A DNA stretch of 31,334 nucleotides. Origin: Candidatus Sumerlaeota bacterium (lineage in GTDB: Bacteria; Sumerlaeota; Sumerlaeia; JAFGJS01). Each line of letters opens with the position of its first letter. Within the stretch, counting starts at the first letter, position 1. Positions 23,601-31,334 of this stretch are shown piece by piece. The position numbers and the translations under genes are program-made. Where the stretch lies: assembly GCA_016928995.1 (NCBI GenBank), contig JAFGJS010000073.1:1-31334 (forward strand), written 5' to 3'. A model generated the notes under the pieces. That model had not been told where the DNA came from. It did no database searches and saw only the letters and a list, made by a program, of their open reading frames with translations.

Positions 23601-24368
23601 GTCACATACAGCAAAGCGAGCGGTCCGGACTGGCTCAACGTCGCCAGCAATGGCTCGCTCTCCGGCACGCCATCCAACGATGATGTCGGCGTCAATAGTT
23701 TCACGATCCAGGCCAGCGATGGAAACGGCGGGCTGGATTCCGCGACGCTGAACATCACCGTGGTTAATGTGAATGATGCGCCGACCTGGATTTCCGATCC
23801 GATCACAGAGGCTGGCGCGTCGGTCGACGAAGCATACAGTTCTTCGCTGGCGGATGACGCGAGCGACGTCGATGCGGGCGATACGTTGACATTCAGCAAA
23901 GTCAGCGGACCGTCCTGGCTCACAGTAGCCAGCGACGGCACATTGTCCGGAACGCCGAGTTCGTCCGATATCGGCGCGAATAGTTTCACGGTTCGTGTGA
24001 CGGACTCCGCATCAGCCAGCGCTGATGCGACCGTGGAAATCGAGGTCAGTGAAACGGCGTCAATGCATGTCAATTCGATTGCGTTGAGTATCGTCACTGC
24101 CAGCAGAAACAGGTACAAAGGACAGGCCGTCGTGACCATTCTCGACAACTCCGGCAATCCGGTTTCCGGCGCCGTGGTCACCGGCGCGTTCTCTGGCAGA
24201 TTCAACGAAACCCAATCGGCCACGACGAACAGTTCGGGAGTGGCGACGCTCACTACTGGCGCGTCGCAAAAACTCCCGATCTCCTTCACCTTCTGTGTCA
24301 CGAATGTTTCACATGCAGATTATGAGTATGACTCTTCCGCGAATGTCATCACGTGTAATTCGTACTAA
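20625..24368 (+). CDS. Secreted multidomain glycoside hydrolase, GH128-like, with LamG, FN3 and Ig-like domains
   Basis: A 1,247-residue secreted enzyme, probably an endo-beta-1,3-glucanase. After a signal peptide (MKGSVSVFVLLLTPFILSLAQG) there is a crystallin/Greek-key-like module (about 29-115: LQVWDGANYSGSYTL...). The catalytic barrel (about 115-350) has GFNEPD with acid/base E186 and WVTEWNNG with nucleophile E277, the 91-residue spacing expected of GH128 (Glyco_hydro_cc). Then come LamG/concanavalin-like domain 1 (about 364-562), two FN3 domains (568-755), LamG 2 (755-954), two Ig-like putative cadherin/He_PIG repeats ending in VNVNDAP (955-1142), and a C-terminal beta domain (1146-1247) with GNPVSGAVVTGAFSG. 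The two LamG domains are similar at DNA level, showing internal duplication. No anchor or sorting signal is recognised. A clear terminator follows. The substrate is inferred from the family. Confidence 0.87.
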   Translation: MTTKVSMKGSVSVFVLLLTPFILSLAQGQGLQVWDGANYSGSYTLQCTDYTYYTTDDLGVLDNAISSFKLKQGWACTLAVNADGTGVAQNYVAQDNDVNIAQLPSGLDDQVSFVRVYPWRTTTKKGWSGSKWGATILECDWNYDWDNVDVSSEAIEYVPMRHNQWWNAYSNINNKTGSTHALGFNEPDSADQADMTVATVISEWPNLLASGLRLGSPAPTDGGLSWLYDFFDEADAANLRVDIAACHMYKGGWDGATLHSWLLDIYNQTGRPVWVTEWNNGCNWTCCEPEDAEEQADIIQDFIDTMNADDFVERYAVYNWCGPDGIRQLIEGDGTINPAGQVYIDTPAPVAYIQESYSGQDFGLSSPFVGFYEFNGDTTDSSGSGNDGTATGSPSYVTGVNGQAIDLDGSDDFVTLPPSVAASEDITIAVWVNWDGGGDNQRIFDFGNGTSEYMFLTPASSGQLRYGFRLNEYPYPSLYASALATGVWTHVAVIMEGDIGTLYVNGTAEDSITITGDPIDMSPQNLFIGDSQWSADPFFNGRIDDFRIYSYALSSADIASLAANTPPAIPSAPTGLSASAISQSQINLSWNASAGATSYNVKRATASSGPYSTVVQSYLGTNYSDATLLGGTTYYYVVQAQNISGVSADSLKASATTDPDTTAPDAPANLTTKAGDGFVQLDWDSNFNLDFASFSVKRSTSSGGPYATLATGLTDSEYTDDTTVNGTTYYYVATTIDASSNESDNSAEVSASFSPQLVAFYSFEGNALDSSGNALNGTVSGGTSYVTGVSGQAISLDGVDGYVTLPAGVADSYDITIAAWVNWDGGSIWQRIFDFGNDTSEYMFLTPISSGSTLRFGIKDGGVEEQLNAAQFTTGIWHHVAVTLDGDTGVLYVDGVPQVTNTVTMNPIDFTPVVNYIGKSQWADPYLSGAIDEVRIYNYALTAAEIADLYGGSVNYPPEFSSDPIIRADATEDTAYNGTTLSGEATDPDGDSVTYSKASGPDWLNVASNGSLSGTPSNDDVGVNSFTIQASDGNGGLDSATLNITVVNVNDAPTWISDPITEAGASVDEAYSSSLADDASDVDAGDTLTFSKVSGPSWLTVASDGTLSGTPSSSDIGANSFTVRVTDSASASADATVEIEVSETASMHVNSIALSIVTASRNRYKGQAVVTILDNSGNPVSGAVVTGAFSGRFNETQSATTNSSGVATLTTGASQKLPISFTFCVTNVSHADYEYDSSANVITCNSY

Positions 24369-24386
24369 GAGTATCTAAACCAGAAT

Positions 24387-24421
24387 CTCCGGGCTTGCGC
24401 AAAGCAAGCCCGGAGTTTTTT
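24387..24421 (+). terminator. Intrinsic terminator after the GH128-like gene
   Basis: A perfect 12-bp GC-rich stem (24387-24398 with 24404-24415), a 5-base loop and six T. It sits exactly between the convergent stops. The minus strand lacks a matching T run, so it mainly serves the plus-strand gene. Confidence 0.9.
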
Positions 24422-24422
24422 G

Positions 24423-26429
24423 CTACTGCCGCGATAGGTCTGGCTCTGCCTGCTTCGTCTTCTCTCCGTACACTTTCACCTCATACAGCGTCGGCGGATA
24501 CCAGTTGTTGGGATTGTTATGGAGAACGGCGCGCTGAACATTGATCCGCACATAGCGTGCCTCAGACGCATCGGGCAAGATGTCGCTGCTGAAACCGTAG
24601 GTCTTGCTGACGACTGTGTCTTTCTCGTCAGTCCGGTCGAGCAACAGACGCCATTGATCGCCATCCGCGCTCCCCTCAATCGTGTATTTGTAATAGGCTT
24701 CGGAGCCTTTGTGGATGTGCCAGGAAATCTGCACGTTGCGCACCGTGCAGTTCTCCCCTAAATCCGTAGTCACACTGAAAGGCCAAGTCTTCTCATCGCT
24801 GCGGAAGAATGTGGCGTAATCGCCGTCAAACGCCATCGCTACTTCCTGGTCTTTGTTTCCAGGGATCGAAGAAGATGCTGGTTGATCCTGGGAAAGAAGC
24901 CTTCCCGCATCCAGTGGAATGATCCGATTTTTCGACGGAGAAAACAGCAGGTCCGGAAAGTAATCGCAAAAGGCGAAACCATCCTTGCACTGTATGGGCA
25001 GAACGACATTGCCGCTCGTGCCTTCGCCGCGAATCCAGCGATTGGCCATCATGACTGGAACGAGCTGCTCGCCGTGCCCGTAGTCGATAATTCCGCCGGA
25101 CTGCGCCGAAAATGTGGAATTATTCCCAATATACCGCAAATCGCTCCAGCGGCCGTCGAGCGATTTGGCGGACATATAACCCGCGCAACTCGGATACCAG
25201 CCGGCCGCCTGTGAGAAAACGAGATAATAGAATCCTCCGGTTTTGATGATGTGAGGCGCTTCACGGTATCCATCTTCCATGACCTTGTTCACAATGCCAG
25301 TCACGTCGGTGTAGTCGGTGTTCAATTTGAAGATGTAAAGCGTGGCGTTGGCGCCCTGTCCGTGGATGTTGGAAGCCGCCACAAGATAGCCCTGGTCATC
25401 GTCATCCACGAAAACGCTCATATCGCGAACCTGAACTCCCAAGGGATTATAAATATGATGCACGGTGAAACGCTCGCCGGGTTTCGCCGTGGCCACCATG
25501 GCTCGCCCGTGTCCATAGCTCGAACCAGAGCGTTCCCAGTGACACCACCACACAATCCGATTGTGGATTTTATCGTAAAACTGGCTTCCCGACTCGAACT
25601 TGAAGTCATCGAGATCCGGATGGCTGCTTTGATCCATCACGACTGGGCCGTCAGTCCAATTCTCCCCATCCAAGGAAGTCTTGACGATGAAATGCTTGAT
25701 CCTGCGGTCTTCGCGCACGGAGCTTAACCGGTAATATGTGTCGCCGGCCTTCAACGGCTCGCCAATCCTGGCCGAGGACTTGCCAGTCTCATTCGAGTAT
25801 TCCTGAACGTCGTCCGGCATGGCTATCGTTGCGACCTGCACAGGTTCTGATTTCTGAGTATACCCGTCGCGATAAGCCACCAGCCTGTATGTGTAAACGC
25901 CGTCTTCAAGGTTGTAATCCTTGAAGGATGCGCCATGCCCGGAATAAATCTTCGTGAAATCTCCGTCGTTTCCGTGCGCGCGATAGATTTCGATGGAATC
26001 GCTGGGATCGATTGCCGCCCACATGAGTGCGACATTATTGACCGGACCTTCGCGATCCGTCGCGAACAGCGAAGCGCTCAAGGCGATCCGTGGATTGTTG
26101 TCGGGCAGTGCTTCTCGTTTTTTCAGCGCGTCAATCGCCTGCTGCACACGAATCCGCGCCTGCTCCAGTTCTTCAGTCGTGGCTTCCTGTTTGTTCATCA
26201 ACTCGCGCGCGTCATGCATGACGAAACGAAGGTTATTCCAACTCTCGAAGCTGTAGTCTTTCTCAGTGAATTTTCCGCCCTCATCGATCTTCCCGATTAG
26301 TCTCTCCCTTGCGCCACTGGCTGAGGCGTTCTCCTGCTGTGCCGCCGCCATCATGCCGTCACCAAATGAACTGAACAGAAATATTCCAGCAGCAACAATC
26401 CCAACAGTTAATAAACTCTTCTCGCTCAT
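24423..26429 (-). CDS. Secreted GH43-like (exo-beta-1,3-galactanase type) enzyme with FIVAR and F5/8C domains
   Basis: A 668-residue exported protein. A signal peptide (to about 31) is followed by a FIVAR-like helical hairpin (about 42-105), an FN3-like domain (about 112-205), a five-bladed propeller (about 206-525) and a discoidin/F5/8C (CBM32-like) domain (about 535-665: TTDLGENCTVRNVQISW, ARYVRINVQ, LYEVKVYGE). The propeller resembles GH43 subfamily 24/34: VDDDDQGYLVAAS, TLYIFKLNTDYTDVTG, REAPHIIKTGGFYYLVFSQAAGWYP with probable general acid E390, then STFSAQSGG with Q443, and ANRWIRG. In characterised exo-beta-1,3-galactanases of this group the usual Asp base is absent and a Gln is proposed to take its role, which fits. 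ATG 26429 is chosen because AAGGAAG (26435-26441) precedes it by 5 bases; the GTG six bases upstream would overlap that site. Confidence 0.8.
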   Translation of the reverse strand: MSEKSLLTVGIVAAGIFLFSSFGDGMMAAAQQENASASGARERLIGKIDEGGKFTEKDYSFESWNNLRFVMHDARELMNKQEATTEELEQARIRVQQAIDALKKREALPDNNPRIALSASLFATDREGPVNNVALMWAAIDPSDSIEIYRAHGNDGDFTKIYSGHGASFKDYNLEDGVYTYRLVAYRDGYTQKSEPVQVATIAMPDDVQEYSNETGKSSARIGEPLKAGDTYYRLSSVREDRRIKHFIVKTSLDGENWTDGPVVMDQSSHPDLDDFKFESGSQFYDKIHNRIVWWCHWERSGSSYGHGRAMVATAKPGERFTVHHIYNPLGVQVRDMSVFVDDDDQGYLVAASNIHGQGANATLYIFKLNTDYTDVTGIVNKVMEDGYREAPHIIKTGGFYYLVFSQAAGWYPSCAGYMSAKSLDGRWSDLRYIGNNSTFSAQSGGIIDYGHGEQLVPVMMANRWIRGEGTSGNVVLPIQCKDGFAFCDYFPDLLFSPSKNRIIPLDAGRLLSQDQPASSSIPGNKDQEVAMAFDGDYATFFRSDEKTWPFSVTTDLGENCTVRNVQISWHIHKGSEAYYKYTIEGSADGDQWRLLLDRTDEKDTVVSKTYGFSSDILPDASEARYVRINVQRAVLHNNPNNWYPPTLYEVKVYGEKTKQAEPDLSRQ

Positions 26430-26434
26430 AATCA

Positions 26435-26441
26435 CTTCCTT
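26435..26441 (-). promoter_or_regulatory. Ribosome binding site of the GH43-like gene
   Basis: AAGGAAG on the minus strand lies 5 bases before ATG 26429. It decides that start over the in-frame GTG at 26433-26435. Confidence 0.7.
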
Positions 26442-26519
26442 GCTTGGACTTTTTTACTTCTCGCCTGTCTACAAATCCTCGACCAGCATTGTGAGGAATT
26501 CGTTTGCTCAAGCGTTTCT

Positions 26520-26550
26520 AAAAAAACGAAAGGCGCCGTTAGGGCGCCTT
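26520..26550 (-). terminator. Intrinsic terminator of the beta-helix protein gene
   Basis: On the minus strand AAGGCGCC pairs with GGCGCCTT (26543-26550 with 26530-26537) around a 5-base loop and is followed within 3 bases by seven T. It lies 40 bases past the stop of the 26590-30741 gene, so the GH43-like gene downstream on the same strand should have its own promoter. Confidence 0.8.
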
Positions 26551-26589
26551 CTCGTCTTGTTCGATGCCATGCGTAATGGAATTTTTGCG

Positions 26590-29500
26590 TTATTGCAAGG
26601 TAAACAGCACGTCGGCGATGTCGACATTGCCGTCGTTGTTGAGATCGAGATTGAGCCTGTCTTCGAGTTGCAGCGGCAGCAACTCCAGAATCGACTCGGT
26701 GATGACGCGCGTCAAGTTCGCCGCTGTTGGGACATCGCTGTCATCCGTCGGCGATGATCCTGCCTCGACCTCGATCAGATCGGTATAGCCGTCGTCGTCG
26801 CTGTCGCGGTCGAATGGATCCGAGCCGTTCGTCAATTCCTCCGCATTGGTTAAACCATCGCCGTCCGGATCCTCATTCGCGTCATTTACAAGCGGATTCA
26901 AGCCGTTGTCGATCTCATCGCCGTCGTTCATCGTATCGCCGTCGGTGTCTGCGCTGTCCGGAAAAGTGCCGTGTTCAAATTCCGTAAGCGCATCCACGCC
27001 GTCGCCGTCGGTGTCGCTGCTTCCGTCCGAATCGTCGGATGGACTCAACCCATTGTCCGTTTCCCATGCGTCGTCCATTCCGTCCTTGTCCGCATCAAGG
27101 TATGCCGCGGTTCCCAGCGCCAGAAACAGCGGTCTGCCAGCCTGAAAGTTCGCCCCATCCAGCACGACTCTGAGCGCGATCATCTCCGCATGCGACGTCA
27201 ACGGACCGCTGTAATGCATGTCCCAGGAAAGAGTGGCCGTTGTGCCTGCGGTCAGTGTGGCGATAGTCTGGGTGGATGGCGATGTCTGAAGCGACAGGCT
27301 GGTTCCCTCGATGAACGAGACTGCGACCGGCACATCAACAGCCTCGATCCCGCCGAAATTCGTCACTTTCGCTTCCAAGGTCAGATCGATGTCCGTGGCG
27401 TCCAGCCAGCTCACGCGTCCCGCGCCGGTCGTGACATAAGCGTCCACTAACGCCACCAGCGCGGTGGTGGATTCATCGTTGAACAGCATCTGCGCCTGAA
27501 GTGTAACCGACTCGAGTTCCTGAATCACCAGTTCGTATCGCTCGATCAGGTTTACCGCTGCCGTTTTTGCGGTTTGATACGCGGGATCGCTCGTGCTGGA
27601 TTTCAAGTCGTTTTCCGTCACCCAGCTCAAAACGCCCGCCAGATACCACATGCTGAAGTCGAGATATTCATGATATGCATCCGCGACCCGGCCGGAGGAA
27701 TCCACATTGTCCAGCAGCATGCCGGCCTGGGTGAAGTTGAATTGCATCCGCTGATCGAACGCGGCCATGGCGGGCAGATACTGGCCCTCGAACGCCGTCT
27801 GAAAGGCGGGCGTATCGTCAGCCTCGATTGCGGTCTGGCAGTCCTCCAACGCGTCCAGCAAGGCGTCGCCGGAAACAGAGCGTGACTGCGCGCCGCACGT
27901 GATCGCCTTCTGCGCCGCGCTTGATTTTAAGAGCGGCGATGGTGAGATCGAACCATAAATCACGGTGTCGCCGAACGCCTCGCGCGCGACCATGGTCGTG
28001 TATCGCGGCAAGGATTCGCGCATGATGTGCGAATATCGCTCAACGATCGCGCCAGTGCCGACGATCTCCAGCGACCGGAACATCATCTCGATTGTCGTCA
28101 GCATGCCCTGCAGACGCGGATCGCCGGACGGTTCGCCGAAAATTTTATTGATGATGCCCGTGAAACTATAGGTGAAGTTGGCCCCGGCATTGACATAGTC
28201 AATGTTCGTCGCCATCGCCGCCGCGGAATCATAAATGCCATTGATCGCGCGCAACGAATCGCCCACCATGCCGCGCGAGGCATCGTAATCGTTAGGACCG
28301 AACGCGCTTGATCCCTGCTTCGCGCGCAGCAGCGCCATTTCCAGTTCTTCTTTCACTCTGTCGCCATATTCCTGATAGTACAACTCAGCAATCTTATTAT
28401 TGAAGTCCTGTTGCAAATTGCCGCTGAGCGCGCCGCCAATGTTCAGGATTTGGTAATCGCCCGCTCCCAACAGCGCGGCGGTTTCTTCAAATGTCATCTT
28501 AAACATTTCAAATAAGAGCTGGCTGATTTGCTTTGGAATGGCCGCTTTCGCCAACATGCCGATATTGACGACCAGGCGTTGCTGAACCTTGTCGGCCAGA
28601 GCCTCGATGATCGGCTTTTGCACATTGAGGACCGTCGGCGTCAAACCCTGCAAATAAGAGTCCAGGTTGACCAGCGCGGCGATCATCCCCAGCGTCTGGC
28701 TGATGACATCGCCCACATAGCCGCCCAGCACGTCTCCCGTCATGCGCGCAATCACTGCGTTCTGATAAAAGCCCGCCTCGGCCAGTTCCAGCCGCCGGAA
28801 CGCTTCATCGAACTCTTCCTTGTTGTTGATCCACGTCAGCGCCTCAGTCTCCGTTGCGAGAAACGGATGATAATCATTGGGGCCGCCGGGATTTTCGACC
28901 GTGCCCGGCCAAAACTTCGTCTTGGCGATCAACTTCTTTTTGTTCTCACGCCGCGCATCATCCAGCGGGATGTAAAGTTCGAAATCGCGCTTGGCTTTCT
29001 CGCCATTGCTCCGCAAGGTCGCCGTCGTGGATTCCGGGTTGTACTCCGGCGCCTCGGCGAACGCCTTGTAGATCCCCACGGGAAGTTTCTTGAATTCATA
29101 ACCGCCGGTTTCATCCACCACGGCCACAGCAGTGAATTGTCCTTGCTCGTCGTAGAGCGAGACGATCGATTCGGGAACGGGTTCTATCGGATCGCTGTCC
29201 TTGATCATCACGGAGCCATAGATGACGCAACGCGGCATGCTCACGTCAATCGCGACGCTGTCGCTGGCGCAGGCTCCGGCGGAGTCCTTGAGGTACAGGT
29301 CCACCATTTGCCGGCCGCCCTCTTCAAAGCGATAATCGAGCGTGGCGCTGGTCCTCGCATCGCCGGCTTTTTCATTATCCACGTACCATCGGTATTCATA
29401 CGGCGGCGTGCCGCCGCTGACATGCGAGACGACGTGCACATCCAGCGCCGGATCGCCGTCCTCCGGACTTGCGCTGATCTCAACCTCCAGTTCCCATTCG

Positions 29501-30741
29501 TCTTCGCTGACGCCGTATGCGGACAAATCCACACTGGCCTCGTACGATAGATATGGATTCCACAAAGCCGGCTCATGCCCATATTCGCAGCTCAACGTGA
29601 CGCCGTCCGTGTCCGTATTTTCACCCGACACATACGGTCCGTCGACGTCGTTCCAGTAATTGTTCTGCAGGCTGATGACGGAGGTGTTGTCGTAGGTTCG
29701 CACCGAGCACAAGAAATTGTTTTCTGATATATCCGAACTCGTGTCGATAATCGCCAGTCTCACCCGGCCATAATTCAGCGCGCCCGTCGAAGGATTCCGA
29801 AAACCGCCAAACGTGTTGTGGCATACCGTATAGACAGCCTGGGTGTTGCGCTCGATCATGTAATCCTCGTTAATGCTGTCCTGCAGGGCCTGGGTTAAAC
29901 CAAAAATATTGTTTTCGACATTAATCGTCGCGGGAAATGACTCCCAGCTCGGCGCCGTGAAGCGGAAACGGCGAAACCGGTTGCCCTGCACTGACACGTC
30001 GCCGACATAGGCCGTGATGCGGCAATCCGTTTCCGGCATGTCATTGCGGCTGACTTTCAGCACATGGAGAGAGCCATCGGGCGCAAAACTGACCTTCGCT
30101 TCATTCGAATAATCGCCGATGTATGTGTTGCCGGAAAATACAACCGTTTTATTGCTGGTGCGCACTTCAACAAGGTGAAAGTTCTTTCCGGTCAACTCGC
30201 CTGCGTCGAAATGGCAATCCTTAACTTCGACGGATTCGCGCAGACTGATCACACGCTCATAGGTGTTCTCGCCATCCACAAAAAACTGGCAGTTCAACAC
30301 CCGTCCCTCGTTGCCGTACAGCATGTAATCGAAGCCTGTGACGTTTTCAAAAATGCAATTCTCCATGTAGAGATCAGGACTCACATGCAAAAAATAATCC
30401 GCGCTGGCCGTATTGTCGCCGGTGAAATGGATGTTCTTCAGGATCACGTCGTAAACGCCGCTGATGTTATTGTAGAGCTCAATCAACGAACTCGTCCAGG
30501 TGTTCCCATTGCCGACGATTTCGATTTGCGCGCCAGAAGTAAAACTCAGACTCAACGCGTCTAGCGATTCTCCAGTGACGCCGCCCGTCAGGTAAATCGT
30601 CCCGCCCTCCGGCTGCAACGCCGTCAGCGCCTCGGCAAGCGTCGTATAATCCTGCGGCACGACGAAACTTTTCGCGCTCCCCTCCCGGCAGATCAACAAC
30701 GCCAACAGCATGCTTCCGCATAAATATAATCGTCTGTTCAT
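26590..30741 (-). CDS. Giant secreted beta-helix protein with PKD, helical, TSP3 and dockerin-like regions
   Basis: A 1,383-residue exported protein with no single known function. A signal peptide (to about 23) leads to a right-handed parallel beta-helix (about 24-400; repeated short strands such as NIHFTGDN, ENCIFENV, NVENNIFG, ISENNFLC, SLQNNYWND). Then come a PKD-like domain (about 404-500), a carboxypeptidase-regulatory-like beta domain (about 502-588: GGYEFKKLPVGIYKAFAEAPEYNP), a helical region of ~500 residues (about 590-1105) that I do not recognise, a CARDB-like domain (about 1110-1205), calcium-binding thrombospondin type 3 repeats (about 1210-1335: DTDGDGVD, DTDGDTMNDGDE, DPDGDGLTNAEE) and a final dockerin-like half (1366-1383: DLNNDGNVDIADVLFTLQ). 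ATG 30741 has a ribosome site AAGGGAG. It is probably a surface or extracellular protein that binds or cleaves polysaccharide; no catalytic residues are identified. Confidence 0.8.
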   Translation of the reverse strand: MNRRLYLCGSMLLALLICREGSAKSFVVPQDYTTLAEALTALQPEGGTIYLTGGVTGESLDALSLSFTSGAQIEIVGNGNTWTSSLIELYNNISGVYDVILKNIHFTGDNTASADYFLHVSPDLYMENCIFENVTGFDYMLYGNEGRVLNCQFFVDGENTYERVISLRESVEVKDCHFDAGELTGKNFHLVEVRTSNKTVVFSGNTYIGDYSNEAKVSFAPDGSLHVLKVSRNDMPETDCRITAYVGDVSVQGNRFRRFRFTAPSWESFPATINVENNIFGLTQALQDSINEDYMIERNTQAVYTVCHNTFGGFRNPSTGALNYGRVRLAIIDTSSDISENNFLCSVRTYDNTSVISLQNNYWNDVDGPYVSGENTDTDGVTLSCEYGHEPALWNPYLSYEASVDLSAYGVSEDEWELEVEISASPEDGDPALDVHVVSHVSGGTPPYEYRWYVDNEKAGDARTSATLDYRFEEGGRQMVDLYLKDSAGACASDSVAIDVSMPRCVIYGSVMIKDSDPIEPVPESIVSLYDEQGQFTAVAVVDETGGYEFKKLPVGIYKAFAEAPEYNPESTTATLRSNGEKAKRDFELYIPLDDARRENKKKLIAKTKFWPGTVENPGGPNDYHPFLATETEALTWINNKEEFDEAFRRLELAEAGFYQNAVIARMTGDVLGGYVGDVISQTLGMIAALVNLDSYLQGLTPTVLNVQKPIIEALADKVQQRLVVNIGMLAKAAIPKQISQLLFEMFKMTFEETAALLGAGDYQILNIGGALSGNLQQDFNNKIAELYYQEYGDRVKEELEMALLRAKQGSSAFGPNDYDASRGMVGDSLRAINGIYDSAAAMATNIDYVNAGANFTYSFTGIINKIFGEPSGDPRLQGMLTTIEMMFRSLEIVGTGAIVERYSHIMRESLPRYTTMVAREAFGDTVIYGSISPSPLLKSSAAQKAITCGAQSRSVSGDALLDALEDCQTAIEADDTPAFQTAFEGQYLPAMAAFDQRMQFNFTQAGMLLDNVDSSGRVADAYHEYLDFSMWYLAGVLSWVTENDLKSSTSDPAYQTAKTAAVNLIERYELVIQELESVTLQAQMLFNDESTTALVALVDAYVTTGAGRVSWLDATDIDLTLEAKVTNFGGIEAVDVPVAVSFIEGTSLSLQTSPSTQTIATLTAGTTATLSWDMHYSGPLTSHAEMIALRVVLDGANFQAGRPLFLALGTAAYLDADKDGMDDAWETDNGLSPSDDSDGSSDTDGDGVDALTEFEHGTFPDSADTDGDTMNDGDEIDNGLNPLVNDANEDPDGDGLTNAEELTNGSDPFDRDSDDDGYTDLIEVEAGSSPTDDSDVPTAANLTRVITESILELLPLQLEDRLNLDLNNDGNVDIADVLFTLQ

Positions 30742-31255
30742 GCTAATCGTTCTCCCTTATGTGAGAATTCATCATCACATCCAAAATCGCAACGCCTGGA
30801 GCTGCCACGAAAATCGTTTAATGATCAACGCCGTCCCATTGCCGCCGGAACCACAGGGCGAGAAAAGATGTCGCGCATTGCGAAGACTTCACTCTGGACA
30901 TGAGACCATATACGATCAAACAGAATAATAGTCTATGAATATGGCAAATATTAACCAGTGCGCTGACGCACTTCAAGGAATTTGATCGGGATGGGCATCC
31001 AGATGACGGTTAGTCATTCACTTTAATCTCAACCGAAGCATGAGGCGATTGACGATTCCGATAAAACTCATCGAATGTCAATTGTGGAGAAAATCTACTG
31101 GTTGAAGGTTAAAAGTGCAGTGCGGCCGGGCAAGATCGCGCTGCACATTGATCCGCTACGCACTGCCAAAATGAGATGATTTCTCGAAGCCGGCAAAAGT
31201 CCCAAAGGTTTTGGTCATCTTCACATAGCCGGAGAATCCGTCAGGTCATTATAAT
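30742..31255. other. Intergenic region without a recognised gene
   Basis: About 510 bases upstream of the beta-helix protein gene. It has a hairpin AGTGCG-CTGA-CGCACT at 30957-30972. An open frame at 31075-31179 encodes 34 residues with no recognisable family. Short coding-like stretches in different frames (for example around 30970-31015) could be the remains of a decayed gene, but I cannot name it. The promoter of the beta-helix gene should lie here. Confidence 0.4.
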
Positions 31256-31334
31256 TGTCCCCAAAAACTGGACAGCCATTAAGGTGGATTTTTCTCCGGT
31301 TTTCGTTCGAAAATTCAGAGGAACGAAAAGGAGA
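31256..31334 (+). mobile_element. Possible left end of an insertion sequence, cut by the window edge
   Basis: TGTCC (31256-31260) and GGACA (31270-31274) form a terminal-repeat-like start beginning with TGT, as in many IS3-type ends. About 55 bases on, a purine-rich AAAAGGAGA ribosome site ends the window, where an orfA transposase start would be expected. A hairpin covers 31293-31334 (see findings). The transposase itself is outside the window, so this is a layout-based guess. Confidence 0.35.

Noticed and set aside
31075-31179. 34-residue open frame near the right end
   Set aside because: There is no ribosome site and no recognisable family, and the frame is closed a short way upstream by a stop at 31024-31026.

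Overview
The window (31,334 bases, moderately GC-rich by eye) reads as chromosomal DNA from a free-living Gram-negative bacterium. A lipoprotein with a lipobox, a sigma-54 promoter, an HU-type protein with a C-terminal DUF4469-like domain, a DUF6057-like membrane protein, thrombospondin type 3 repeats and a dockerin-like C-terminus together suggest the PVC or FCB superphyla or a related candidate phylum. No rRNA, tRNA or long taxonomic marker is present, so this placement is inference only.

Bases 1-16,000 are mostly housekeeping and regulatory genes: a PAS-PP2C (SpoIIE/RsbU-type) phosphatase converging on malate dehydrogenase over a perfect 17-bp bidirectional terminator; a divergent GT-C glycosyltransferase; an HU/DUF4469 protein behind two look-alike sigma-70 promoters; RecD2 helicase and a very large rhomboid-family protein on the minus strand; then plus-strand genes for a LysM lipoprotein, an AAC(3)-family acetyltransferase, RecX, an ammonium transporter with a near-consensus sigma-54 promoter, HemW, and a stand-alone tRNA-binding domain like the C-terminus of MetRS.

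Bases 16,000-20,000 hold a tight two-gene operon: a polytopic DUF6057-like protein followed 3 bases later by a membrane-anchored beta-propeller protein carrying a CxxCH haem-binding motif. This pair is one of the two least understood units here.

Bases 20,000-30,750 form a secreted carbohydrate-active region: a GH128-like glucanase with a crystallin-like N-terminus, two LamG domains, two FN3 domains and Ig-like repeats; a convergent GH43-type five-bladed propeller enzyme resembling exo-beta-1,3-galactanases with a discoidin domain; and a 1,383-residue parallel beta-helix protein with an unrecognised ~500-residue helical region. All three have signal peptides. A role in degrading beta-1,3-linked galactan or glucan (for example arabinogalactan protein or laminarin-like material) is plausible but unproven.

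The last ~80 bases look like the left end of an insertion sequence, with a hairpin that hides a Shine-Dalgarno sequence; its transposase would lie outside the window. Intergenic DNA also carries two short-repeat families: inverted GAGCAA hexamers and a 7-bp-period ATTGNNN array.

The strongest candidates for undescribed biology are the DUF6057/haem-propeller pair, the rhomboid protein with extra membrane segments and a ~500-residue tail, and the giant beta-helix protein. No CRISPR array, toxin-antitoxin pair or complete defence system was seen.
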